Below, piece after piece: positions 8,248 to 16,209 of a DNA stretch of 64,000 nucleotides. The notes beneath the pieces were generated by a model. The model saw only the letters and a program-made list of their open reading frames with translations, searched no databases and was not told the origin of the DNA. Within the stretch, counting starts at the first letter, position 1. Each line of letters opens with the position of its first letter. This stretch comes from Bacteroidota bacterium (GTDB taxonomy: Bacteria > Bacteroidota > Bacteroidia > Chitinophagales > Chitinophagaceae), in NCBI GenBank assembly GCA_947451115.1, contig CANFXV010000003.1:1-64000 (forward strand), given 5' to 3'. The position numbers were made by a program, and so were the translations under genes.

Positions 8248-9645
8248 TTAATTTTTCTTTTGAATGAAAGATTTTATTTTCTTAATTAAATCAATTTTAT
8301 TATTTGCAGCTGGTTTATTTTTAAGCGCACTTGTGGTGTCTTTGATTGCTTTTTCAGTTTTAAGTATTGGTTTAACATCCATACTTTTTTTGTTTGCTGT
8401 ATTGGACACTGGTTGAAAAGCATCTAGTAGTGCATTGTTTGATTTGGGTGCATCAAAGGGCCTAAATAAAAATAAAAAATCTCCTTCTTTTAAATTGTCA
8501 TCGTTGGCCTTAGGATTAAACTGTTTTAAAAAATTCAATTGAATTCCTTCTGATTGACTTATACTATATAAAGTTTCATGGGCTTTTATGGTATGTATTT
8601 TTTTAGGTGTTTCTTTTTTCTTAGGACCTAAAAATACCAGTTGGTCATTTTCTAGCAAATCGTTTGCTGGTATTTCATTGTATTCAAACAATCTAAACAA
8701 GGGAATGTTTTGTGTGTTGGCAATTTCCAAGTAAGCGCTACCTGCTTTCGCCCAAACCACAGGAACCTCATTGATTCTAAATCTTACCTCAGGATACTTG
8801 GGGCTTGAAACAGCAACTACTTTTTTTAAGGTATCTAATTTTGGTAAACTGTCTATGGGCAAGACTAACTGCGCTTGCGCAATACCTTGAATGGCATTGG
8901 GTGAAGTGGTGATGGGCGCAGCAACTGCATCGATTCCTTTGACATTGGACAATTGCACTGTATCGGCGGATGGGGTAAGGGTATCTTTTTTGATCAGTAG
9001 GCTCGAATCTTGTTGAGCCATTAGTGGGGGAGCTGCAATGAGGATAGAAGCAACTGTATCTTTTTTTAATGGAACAATACTATCTATATTGTTTGTTACT
9101 GCTTTTTTATTTGTATCAACAGCATCTTCTTCGGCCAATTCAGGAAAATTATATTGTGAAAGCTCAAAGTCGGTAATTACTTTCATTAATTTTTTTGGAT
9201 AATCAGCGGCAGTGGCATAGCCTGCTTTTTTTAAACCATAAGCCCAGGCAGAGTCATCTACAGGGTCTAATTCAAAAAGAGGGGCATAATTAGGTCTTGA
9301 TTTTAAAAAATCAGAATGATCAATAAAAGAACGCGCTGCTGTTGGATATACTCTAAAACATTCTTGTTTTGTATCATCATCCTGATAGGTAGTTTCTCCT
9401 TGCCAATCCGATTTGCACTTGATGCCAAAATGATTTTTGAAATTTAAAGACAGGTTGCTTTGCCCACTGTTAGATTCTATGATGCCTTGCGCCAAAGTAA
9501 TAGAGGCAGGAATGCCTGTACGTTTCATTTCTTGAATGGCAATATTTTTGTATTCGTCTATATATATTAAAGTAGCTGTTTTTTGAGCAATTAAGCATCG
9601 GGGGATTAAAAAGACAAGCATTAAGACAATGAAGCTTTTATTCAT
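8248..9645 (-). CDS. GH73-type glucosaminidase with LysM domain
   Basis: The 465-aa exported protein has a signal peptide (MNKSFIVLMLVFLIPRCLIAQ). An N-terminal mannosyl-glycoprotein endo-beta-N-acetylglucosaminidase domain (about residues 25-165) follows, with LAQGIIESNSGQS carrying the likely catalytic Glu and NHFGIKC. A Ser/Thr-rich linker leads to a LysM-like module near residues 345-390 (HTIKAHETLYSISQSEG). It probably cleaves peptidoglycan glycan strands during wall turnover. The ATG is 1 bp after the upstream O-methyltransferase stop. Confidence 0.83.
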   Translation of the reverse strand: MNKSFIVLMLVFLIPRCLIAQKTATLIYIDEYKNIAIQEMKRTGIPASITLAQGIIESNSGQSNLSLNFKNHFGIKCKSDWQGETTYQDDDTKQECFRVYPTAARSFIDHSDFLKSRPNYAPLFELDPVDDSAWAYGLKKAGYATAADYPKKLMKVITDFELSQYNFPELAEEDAVDTNKKAVTNNIDSIVPLKKDTVASILIAAPPLMAQQDSSLLIKKDTLTPSADTVQLSNVKGIDAVAAPITTSPNAIQGIAQAQLVLPIDSLPKLDTLKKVVAVSSPKYPEVRFRINEVPVVWAKAGSAYLEIANTQNIPLFRLFEYNEIPANDLLENDQLVFLGPKKKETPKKIHTIKAHETLYSISQSEGIQLNFLKQFNPKANDDNLKEGDFLFLFRPFDAPKSNNALLDAFQPVSNTANKKSMDVKPILKTEKAIKDTTSALKNKPAANNKIDLIKKIKSFIQKKN

Positions 9646-9646
9646 T

Positions 9647-10288
9647 TTATTGTTTTTTTCTAATCAAAGTTAAGCCATCTCTAATGGTTAAAAGCACTTG
9701 CGCTGTTTTTTCATCGGCTTTGACATGCTCATTAAAAGCTTGAATGGCTTTGGCACTTTTACCTTGAATATTGGCTTCTAAAACCTCTCCATGAAACAGC
9801 ACATTGTCTACGATCATGAGGCCATTTTCGTTTAATAGCGGTAATACCAAATTATAATATTCGATATAACTGGTTTTATCTGCATCAATAAAAACTAAGT
9901 CCCATTTTTTATCAAGGGTAGGAATAATTTCTTTTGCATCACCTAGGTGCATATGTAATTGATGCTGCTTAGGGCTAGTTGAAAAAGCAGTCATCGCTTT
10001 TTTGGCATCTTCCGCTCTTAATTCAATGGTATGCAATTCACCATTGGCTTTTAGCCCTTCTGCCAAACATAAGGCACTAAAGCCGGTAAAACTTCCAATT
10101 TCTAAAATGTTGCTAGGTTGAACCAATTGGCTGATAAAACTTAAAAAACCACCTTGGGTCCAGCTGCTTTGCAAATGGGCATGTGCATGGGTAGCCAAGG
10201 TTTCCTCGAACAATGGCTTTAAATAGCTTGGGGTACTACTACTGTACTTTTGCGCATAGTCATTGGCCAAAGGGTGAATAAATTCCAT
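9647..10288 (-). CDS. class I SAM-dependent O-methyltransferase
   Basis: The 213-aa enzyme resembles the catechol/caffeoyl-CoA O-methyltransferase family (Methyltransf_3). SAM motif I reads ILEIGSFTGFSALCLAEGL, the acidic ribose-binding motif is HTIELRAED, and metal-binding-type residues lie in LVFIDADKTSY and MIVDNVLFHGEV. The substrate is unknown. It lies inside an operon, 11 bp after the SSS transporter. TTTG sits 4 nt before the ATG within an imperfect -7 box (GACATTTG), so an internal promoter is possible. Confidence 0.85.
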   Translation of the reverse strand: MEFIHPLANDYAQKYSSSTPSYLKPLFEETLATHAHAHLQSSWTQGGFLSFISQLVQPSNILEIGSFTGFSALCLAEGLKANGELHTIELRAEDAKKAMTAFSTSPKQHQLHMHLGDAKEIIPTLDKKWDLVFIDADKTSYIEYYNLVLPLLNENGLMIVDNVLFHGEVLEANIQGKSAKAIQAFNEHVKADEKTAQVLLTIRDGLTLIRKKQ

Positions 10289-10299
10289 GGAACAAATGT

Positions 10300-11754
10300 C
10301 TATCTTTTTTCTCTATTTGTGGTCGAAATCAACCAAAGACCTAGAAAAGTAAGGAGGCCATTAATGATTAATAGTTCCTGTCCAATTCTAAAATTGCCAA
10401 ACAAATAAGGCTGAAAATAATCCAATGCCAAGCAGAGGAAGGGGGATAAAAAGCAGGGGAGAAAGGCCCATTGGTTTTTTAGGGTTCTCTTGGTGAGCAC
10501 CCCAAAGGCAAATAAACCCAAAAGGGGCCCATAGGTATAGGAGGCAATTTTTAAAATCAAGTCGATGATGCTTTTGTTGTCTATCCATTTAAAAACAAGC
10601 ACCATGATAAAAAATAAAAAGGCAAAACATAAATGTACTTTTTGTCTAATTTTTTTCTTTTTGGTTTCTTCCCATTGGGTATTTCTTTGCATGCCCAATA
10701 AATCGATACAAAAACTTGAAGTAAGCGCAGTAATGGCGCCATCGGCACTTGGAAATAAGGCAGAAATTAAAGCAAGAATAAAAATGATGGAGATATAAGG
10801 AGGCATATGGAATAAGGCAAGGGTAGGGAATAAATCATCGCCCACTGCTTGGATATTATTTTGAGCAGCATACAAATGAATCAATCCACCTAGGTATAAA
10901 AACAAACTAATCACTACTAACATGGTAATGCCAATAGTCACCATATTTTTCTGAGCATCTTTTAAAGTTTTTACAGAAATATTTTTTTGCATCATTTCTT
11001 GATCCAAGCCTGTCATGGTAAAACTGATAAAAGCCCCGCCAATGATTTGTTTTAGGAAAAAGGTTTTGCTGTTGACATCCGTATTAAAAACAGTAGACAA
11101 GCCTTTGAGCTGCATGGCGTCTAATCCTTCTGAAAAAGAAAAATGCATGTTCTTTAAAATATATATGCTGCAAATAATTAAACCCAATAACATGCCAGAG
11201 GTTTGAAGGGTGTCGGTGTACACAATGGTTTTTACACCGCCTTCATAAGTATACAAAAGAATCATAATCAAAATGACCATGGTCGTGCCCCAAAAGGGAA
11301 TGCCCATATTATCTAAAATAAAAACTTGCAAAATTTTCACTACTAAGTATAGTCTGGCAGTAGCGCCTAGTGTTCTGGAAAGTACAAAAAAGGAGGCCCC
11401 TGTTTTATAGGCATTGAAACCCAATCTTTGTTCTAAGTAATGATAAATAGAAGTCAAATTAAGTTTATAATAAATAGGAAGTAAAACATAGGCAATGGCG
11501 AGGTAGCCTATTAAATAGCCAAGGGTGATTTGTAAATAATGAAAGGAGTCCTTGCCCACCGCACCAGGCACACTCACAAAAGTTACACCACTTAAGGAAG
11601 TGCCAATCATACCAAATGCCACCAGCATCCAATGGCTGTTTTTATTGCCAATGAAAAAGGACATATTGTTGCTATTTTTTCCAGTGATTTTAGCCACGCC
11701 TAGTAGAATGACAAAATAAACAATCACAAATAAAAACAGTAATGGTGCGCTCAT
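10300..11754 (-). CDS. sodium:solute symporter (SSS family)
   Basis: A 484-aa integral membrane protein with about 13 hydrophobic helices and SSS-family features: N-terminal FFIGNKNSHWMLVAFGMIGTSLSGVTFVSVPG, then YLEQRLG and YTYEGGVKTIVYTD. Members couple sodium influx to uptake of sugars, amino acids or other solutes; the substrate is not deducible. It heads a four-gene operon (SSS, O-methyltransferase, glucosaminidase, hpt) with very short gaps. Some relatives import sialic acid or sugars, which would suit a wall-recycling context, but that is only a suggestion. Confidence 0.85.
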   Translation of the reverse strand: MSAPLLFLFVIVYFVILLGVAKITGKNSNNMSFFIGNKNSHWMLVAFGMIGTSLSGVTFVSVPGAVGKDSFHYLQITLGYLIGYLAIAYVLLPIYYKLNLTSIYHYLEQRLGFNAYKTGASFFVLSRTLGATARLYLVVKILQVFILDNMGIPFWGTTMVILIMILLYTYEGGVKTIVYTDTLQTSGMLLGLIICSIYILKNMHFSFSEGLDAMQLKGLSTVFNTDVNSKTFFLKQIIGGAFISFTMTGLDQEMMQKNISVKTLKDAQKNMVTIGITMLVVISLFLYLGGLIHLYAAQNNIQAVGDDLFPTLALFHMPPYISIIFILALISALFPSADGAITALTSSFCIDLLGMQRNTQWEETKKKKIRQKVHLCFAFLFFIMVLVFKWIDNKSIIDLILKIASYTYGPLLGLFAFGVLTKRTLKNQWAFLPCFLSPFLCLALDYFQPYLFGNFRIGQELLIINGLLTFLGLWLISTTNREKR

Positions 11755-11843
11755 ATTTTTTAATTAATGCGTTGGCAAAGTAGTAAGAATCTTTGAAATA
11801 ATTGGTTAATTTGTAGCTATATTCAAGTTATAAAACCTTTTTT

Positions 11844-12389
11844 ATGAAAATCAAGTTCTTGACTGTTTTCTGCGGTTCCAAACCGGGTAAAAATCCTGCT
11901 TTTGAACAAGTGGCCATCGCTTTAGGTAGTTGGTTGGCCCAGGCGCAAATTGCACTTGTTTATGGAGGTGGGAATAAAGGCTTGATGGGTGCTATTGCCA
12001 ATGCCTGCTTAGCCAATGGAGGAAAAGTAGTGGGTATAATGCCCAAATTATTATTAGAATGGGAAGCGCAACATAAAGGTTTAACTGAATTGATCATTAC
12101 AGAAGATATGCATGATCGAAAAAAATTACTTTATGAAAAGGGCGATGCCGCTATGGTATTACCTGGAGGTATAGGTACTTTAGATGAGTTGTTTGAAATG
12201 CTTACTTGGAACAATCTTAAAATACACAATAAAAAAGTATTTATTTTAAATGTAGATGGTTTTTACAATGCCTTAATTCAATTATTGGCTACCATGGATA
12301 AGGAAGCTTTTTTGTATGATGATTGGAAAGAACGCTTTATCATCTGTAATTCAGTGGCCGAGTTCACTAAGCTTTTTTCTTACCCCTAA
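11844..12389 (+). CDS. LOG family protein (TIGR00730-type nucleotide phosphoribohydrolase)
   Basis: The 181-aa Rossmann-fold protein has the LOG motifs GGGNKGLMG near residue 40, MHDRKKLLYE, and the signature PGGIGTLDE near residue 108. Characterised relatives hydrolyse cytokinin riboside monophosphates or AMP-like nucleotides to the base and ribose 5-phosphate. In bacteria the physiological role is often unclear. Its 3' end overlaps the 3' end of the next, opposite-strand gene by 23 bp. Confidence 0.87.
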   Translation: MKIKFLTVFCGSKPGKNPAFEQVAIALGSWLAQAQIALVYGGGNKGLMGAIANACLANGGKVVGIMPKLLLEWEAQHKGLTELIITEDMHDRKKLLYEKGDAAMVLPGGIGTLDELFEMLTWNNLKIHNKKVFILNVDGFYNALIQLLATMDKEAFLYDDWKERFIICNSVAEFTKLFSYP

Positions 12390-12972
12390 ATACAGGGAAG
12401 CCAACGCCTGCTCTAATAATTGGCTGAGCAGTTAAATGCCCCATACGGTAGGGGGATTGCATTGAATTGACTAAGTCAAACATGACAGAAAAATAAGAAA
12501 ATCCATTTTCACTTCTTTTGCCATAGCCAATACCTGCTAAAACACTAGGGGCGCTTACATTGGAACTGCCGGAATTGCCATTGACATAGCTTTTGGCATT
12601 GGTGAAAGTCCAGTTGTATTCTGGTTGTACTTGAATAAAAAACTGATCCATGGGCCATGCTCTTAAAAAGCCTCCCAATCCAAACTGTGTATTGTTGGAC
12701 CTGGCATTGATATTACCCGTCAGGTCCATTGATTTATAGGAAGCATAATACAAATTCATGGCGGCCCCCAAGTCGATGTATGGATTGAGGCTTTTGACTA
12801 GTTCGGGATTCAATCCAAATTGAAAAGAACCAGCGCCTCCTCCTAATACAATACCTCCGCCAAAAAATATCGGACTGGGGGTTTCAATTTTATTGGTCTG
12901 AATCATGTTCTGCGCATTTACAGAAAAGCTGATTAAGGAAAAAAGTAGAATTGTTAAAAAATTGAAACGCAT
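12367..12972 (-). CDS. outer membrane beta-barrel-like protein, unknown function
   Basis: The 201-aa protein has a clear signal peptide (MRFNFLTILLFSLISFSVNAQ). Alternating polar/hydrophobic strands rich in Gly, Tyr and Phe and a last strand ending in an aromatic residue plus a basic tail (VGFPVFRGKKKA) resemble a small OmpW/OmpX-size barrel. I do not recognise a specific family. It lies 18 bp downstream of the GlcD-like gene on the same strand. Confidence 0.6.
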   Translation of the reverse strand: MRFNFLTILLFSLISFSVNAQNMIQTNKIETPSPIFFGGGIVLGGGAGSFQFGLNPELVKSLNPYIDLGAAMNLYYASYKSMDLTGNINARSNNTQFGLGGFLRAWPMDQFFIQVQPEYNWTFTNAKSYVNGNSGSSNVSAPSVLAGIGYGKRSENGFSYFSVMFDLVNSMQSPYRMGHLTAQPIIRAGVGFPVFRGKKKA

Positions 12973-12990
12973 ATATTAATTTTTAGGGGC

Positions 12991-14394
12991 TTATTTTAAA
13001 TCAAATATTTTTCCTGGATTTAAAATATTATTTGGATCAAAAGTTTTTTTTATGCCACGCATAATATTCATAGTCACCTCGTCAAACAAAACAGACATAT
13101 AAGGCTTTTGAATTAGTCCAATACCATGTTCGCCACTAATGGTACCGCCCAATGATTTTACTAATTCAAATATTTCAATAAGTATTTTTTGAATTTCGAT
13201 ATGCTCATGGCTTTTTTTGTAAATAGGGTGGTTGATTCTAATGTGTAAATTACCATCCCCTGCATGGCCTACAATCACTACTTTAAAGCCATTTTTTTCA
13301 GCCATGGCTTTAACGCCATGAATCAATTTTGGCAATTCTGCTCTAGGTACTACCGTATCTTCTTCAATGGTATAACCTGCGGCCACTGCGGCTTCATTGG
13401 CTTTTCTACGTACTTTCCAAAGCTCATTTTTTTGTTGGGCATCATCGGCAAAGTACAATTCACCAACTTCAAAGTTCGCTAGTACTTCTGCAATGGCTTC
13501 CATATCCTTCATTAATACATCTATATCATTGCCATCTACTTCTATAATTAAATGTGCAGCTAAATCTTCGGTAATGGGAATGGCGGTGCTCTCGCACATT
13601 TTACTTGCTAATTTAATTGATTCTATTTCCATTAATTCCATGGCACTGGGCGTAATGCCTGCTCTAAATATAGCGCTCACTGCCTCACTTGCTTTTTCTA
13701 AACTATTAAATGGCGCTAGCATTAATAAATCAAACTTTGGATGCGGAATTAATCTTAAAACAATTTTAGTAACAATGCCTAAAGTACCCTCGCTACCCAC
13801 GATTAGTTGGGTTAAGTTATAACCCGTTGCATTTTTTAAAACATTGGACCCCGTCCAAATAATTTCACCGGTAGGCAGTACAATTTCCAAGTTTAAAACA
13901 TAATCTTTGACCACACCATATTTTACAGCCTTAGGGCCACCAGAATTTTCGGATATATTACCTCCAATAAAACAACTTCCTTTACTAGCAGGATCAGGCG
14001 GGTAAAACAAACCTTTTTCTTTGACCGCATTTTGTAAAACTTCGGTGATTACACCTGGCTCGGTAATTACTTGTAAATTTCTTTCATCAATAGCTAAGAT
14101 GGTATTAAAGCGCTCCATCGAAATCACCAAGCCCCCTAAATGAGGCAAGGCACCACCTGTGAGTCCAGTGCCAGCTCCTCTTGGAGTTACTGGTATTAAA
14201 TGTTGATTGCAAATTTTTAAAAGTTGGGCAATTTCTTCTGCCTTTTTAGGTTTGACAACCACTTGTGGGGCATAATGCAAGTTTTCTGTTTCGTCCCTGC
14301 CGTATTTATCAAAACTTTCCTGGTCAGTAAAAAAATAATCAGCTCCTACAACAGATTTAATTTCCTCCAACAGAGATGGTGTAAGCTTGCTCAT
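12991..14394 (-). CDS. FAD-linked oxidase, GlcD/D-lactate dehydrogenase-like
   Basis: The 467-aa flavoprotein has a PCMH-type FAD domain, with PRGAGTGLTGGALP for FAD pyrophosphate binding and GGNISENSGGPKAVKYG. The FAD-oxidase C-terminal domain has the metal/substrate His cluster (VIVGHAGDGNLHIRIN) and the final SGEHGIGLIQK. The family oxidises 2-hydroxy acids such as glycolate or D-lactate and passes electrons to quinone or a partner. No glcE or glcF neighbour is seen, so a stand-alone D-lactate or D-2-hydroxyacid dehydrogenase is as likely as glycolate oxidase. Confidence 0.85.
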   Translation of the reverse strand: MSKLTPSLLEEIKSVVGADYFFTDQESFDKYGRDETENLHYAPQVVVKPKKAEEIAQLLKICNQHLIPVTPRGAGTGLTGGALPHLGGLVISMERFNTILAIDERNLQVITEPGVITEVLQNAVKEKGLFYPPDPASKGSCFIGGNISENSGGPKAVKYGVVKDYVLNLEIVLPTGEIIWTGSNVLKNATGYNLTQLIVGSEGTLGIVTKIVLRLIPHPKFDLLMLAPFNSLEKASEAVSAIFRAGITPSAMELMEIESIKLASKMCESTAIPITEDLAAHLIIEVDGNDIDVLMKDMEAIAEVLANFEVGELYFADDAQQKNELWKVRRKANEAAVAAGYTIEEDTVVPRAELPKLIHGVKAMAEKNGFKVVIVGHAGDGNLHIRINHPIYKKSHEHIEIQKILIEIFELVKSLGGTISGEHGIGLIQKPYMSVLFDEVTMNIMRGIKKTFDPNNILNPGKIFDLK

Positions 14395-14420
14395 TCCAGA
14401 AAATAATTAAAAACTAGTAT

Positions 14421-15056
14421 TTAAAAAAGGCCATACAGCATACCATCCACTTTGCTGATAATTTCGCCTAAATCTTCTTCAGATTCTCCGAATTTGTTTT
14501 TATCGCAATCGATAATCAACAAGGGACCTTCTTTGTAACCATCAATCCATTTATTGTAGTACTCGTTTAATTTTTTTAAATAATCTAAACGAATGTTTTC
14601 TTCATATTCTCTTCCTCTTTTTTGAATTTGTGAAACCAAGGTAGGTACAGAGGCTTTTAAATAAATCAATAAGTCTGGAGGTTGAATCATGGTTTTAATG
14701 GTACTAAAGAAACCATAATAATTGTCAAAATCTCTTTTGCTCATGAGTCCCATCTCATGTAAGTTGGGTGCAAAAATATTGGCATCCTCGTATATCGTTC
14801 TATCTTGAATGATAGTTTCGGTACCTCTTTGAATTTCTAAAATTTGGTTCAAGCGGCCATGTAAAAAATAAACTTGCAAATTAAAACTCCAACGTGTCAT
14901 GTCGTCATAAAAATCCATCAAATAAGGATTGTGGTCTACATCTTCAAACTGTGGAATCCAACGATAATGCTTGCTTAACATTTCTGTTAAAGTAGTTTTA
15001 CCTGCTCCAATGTTTCCTGCGATTGCGACGTGTTTTGGTTTTTTAGCTTTTGCCAT
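14421..15056 (-). CDS. deoxynucleoside kinase (dNK family)
   Basis: The 211-aa kinase has a P-loop (IAGNIGAGKTT), a DRTIYEDA segment equivalent to the catalytic ERS/DR region, and an Arg-rich lid (RGREYEENIRLDYL). It phosphorylates deoxynucleosides (deoxyadenosine or deoxyguanosine in related enzymes) for dNTP salvage in the cytoplasm. Base specificity cannot be told from the sequence. It stands between trpS and the GlcD-like gene, all on the minus strand. Confidence 0.85.
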   Translation of the reverse strand: MAKAKKPKHVAIAGNIGAGKTTLTEMLSKHYRWIPQFEDVDHNPYLMDFYDDMTRWSFNLQVYFLHGRLNQILEIQRGTETIIQDRTIYEDANIFAPNLHEMGLMSKRDFDNYYGFFSTIKTMIQPPDLLIYLKASVPTLVSQIQKRGREYEENIRLDYLKKLNEYYNKWIDGYKEGPLLIIDCDKNKFGESEEDLGEIISKVDGMLYGLF

Positions 15057-15118
15057 GGTCGTGAAAATACAAAATAGTTTAGTACTATTTATCTTTGTTA
15101 ATAATTAATTAGTCCTGT

Positions 15119-16129
15119 TTAATAGTCCATTCCAACGGCTTTCCTTACAATAGACAAGGTGCTTGAAGCACTTGCCCTCGCTTTGTCTGCGCCTTGACGA
15201 ATTATTTTGTTCAGTAGTTCTTTGTTGTTTTGTAAATCAAGCGCTTGATTACGAATAGGTTGAATAAACCTAACCATATCCTCCGCCAATTGCTTTTTCA
15301 TATCTCCATATCTAATGATGCAATTTCCTTCGCTGCTATTGTTGAAGTCTTCTTCGAATTTTTTTAAGGTATCGGCAGTACTTACCAATTTCATTAAAGT
15401 AAATAAGTTCTCAATATAATCTGGCTTCGCTGAATTAGGTGCTAGTGGTCCTTGATCAGTTTTCGCTTTTTTTATCTTGTTGCGAATGGCCTCATCTTCA
15501 TCTGCTAAAAACAAAGTGGTATTTTGATTTTCGCTTTTGCTCATTTTGCCATTGCCATCTAGCCCTAATATTTTTACTAACTCGCTGTTGTAATTAAAGG
15601 CATAAGGCAAAGGAAAGGTTTCACCATATCTGTAATTAAAACGCTCCGCAAAATTTCGGGCCATTTCTAAGTTTTGTTCCTGGTCTTTACCTACAGGCAC
15701 TTTCACCGCACGGTGTATTAATATATCGGCTGCTTGCAATACTGGGTAGGTAAGTAAACCCGCGTTTACATTTTCGGGTTGTAGGCGTACTTTGTCTTTA
15801 AAGGAAGTGGTCTTTTCTAATTCTCCTTTGTACGCCAACATATTTAAATACAAATACAATTCTGCAATTTCGGGTACATCACTTTGGACATATAAAGACA
15901 CTTTTTCAGGATCTAAGCCACAAGCTATATTTTCAGCGACTACCCTTAGAACGCTTTCTTTTAAAGTTTTGGTATCAGGATGGGTGGTTAAGCTATGCCA
16001 GTTGGCTACAAAAAAATAACAATTGTAATCGTCTTGCATGCGCACATAATTGCGCATGGCGCCAAAATAATTGCCTAGGTGCAAGAAGCCTGTAGGCCTA
16101 ATTCCGCTTAATACAATTTCCTTTTCCAT
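15119..16129 (-). CDS. trpS: tryptophan--tRNA ligase
   Basis: The class I synthetase is 336 aa when started at ATG 16129 (MEKEIVLSGIRPTG). The longer ORF-track start adds 21 residues unlike the family and overlaps the divergent promoter region. The HIGH equivalent is HLGN in PTGFLHLGNYFGAM and the KMSKS loop is GKMSKSEN. It charges tRNA-Trp. TATCTTCG, one mismatch from the -7 box, lies 7 nt before the start codon. It is divergently arranged with recG. Confidence 0.95.
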   Translation of the reverse strand: MEKEIVLSGIRPTGFLHLGNYFGAMRNYVRMQDDYNCYFFVANWHSLTTHPDTKTLKESVLRVVAENIACGLDPEKVSLYVQSDVPEIAELYLYLNMLAYKGELEKTTSFKDKVRLQPENVNAGLLTYPVLQAADILIHRAVKVPVGKDQEQNLEMARNFAERFNYRYGETFPLPYAFNYNSELVKILGLDGNGKMSKSENQNTTLFLADEDEAIRNKIKKAKTDQGPLAPNSAKPDYIENLFTLMKLVSTADTLKKFEEDFNNSSEGNCIIRYGDMKKQLAEDMVRFIQPIRNQALDLQNNKELLNKIIRQGADKARASASSTLSIVRKAVGMDY

Positions 16130-16209
16130 AGAACTGCGAAGATAATGAATCAGGAACCCATTTTTTGCCATCTTTTTGGGATATTTGTGCATAATTTAAA
16201 AAAAATAGA

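Noticed and set aside
13397-13822. 141-aa plus-strand ORF opposite the GlcD-like gene
   Set aside because: It lies wholly within conserved FAD-oxidase coding sequence on the other strand, with no promoter or ribosome-binding site.
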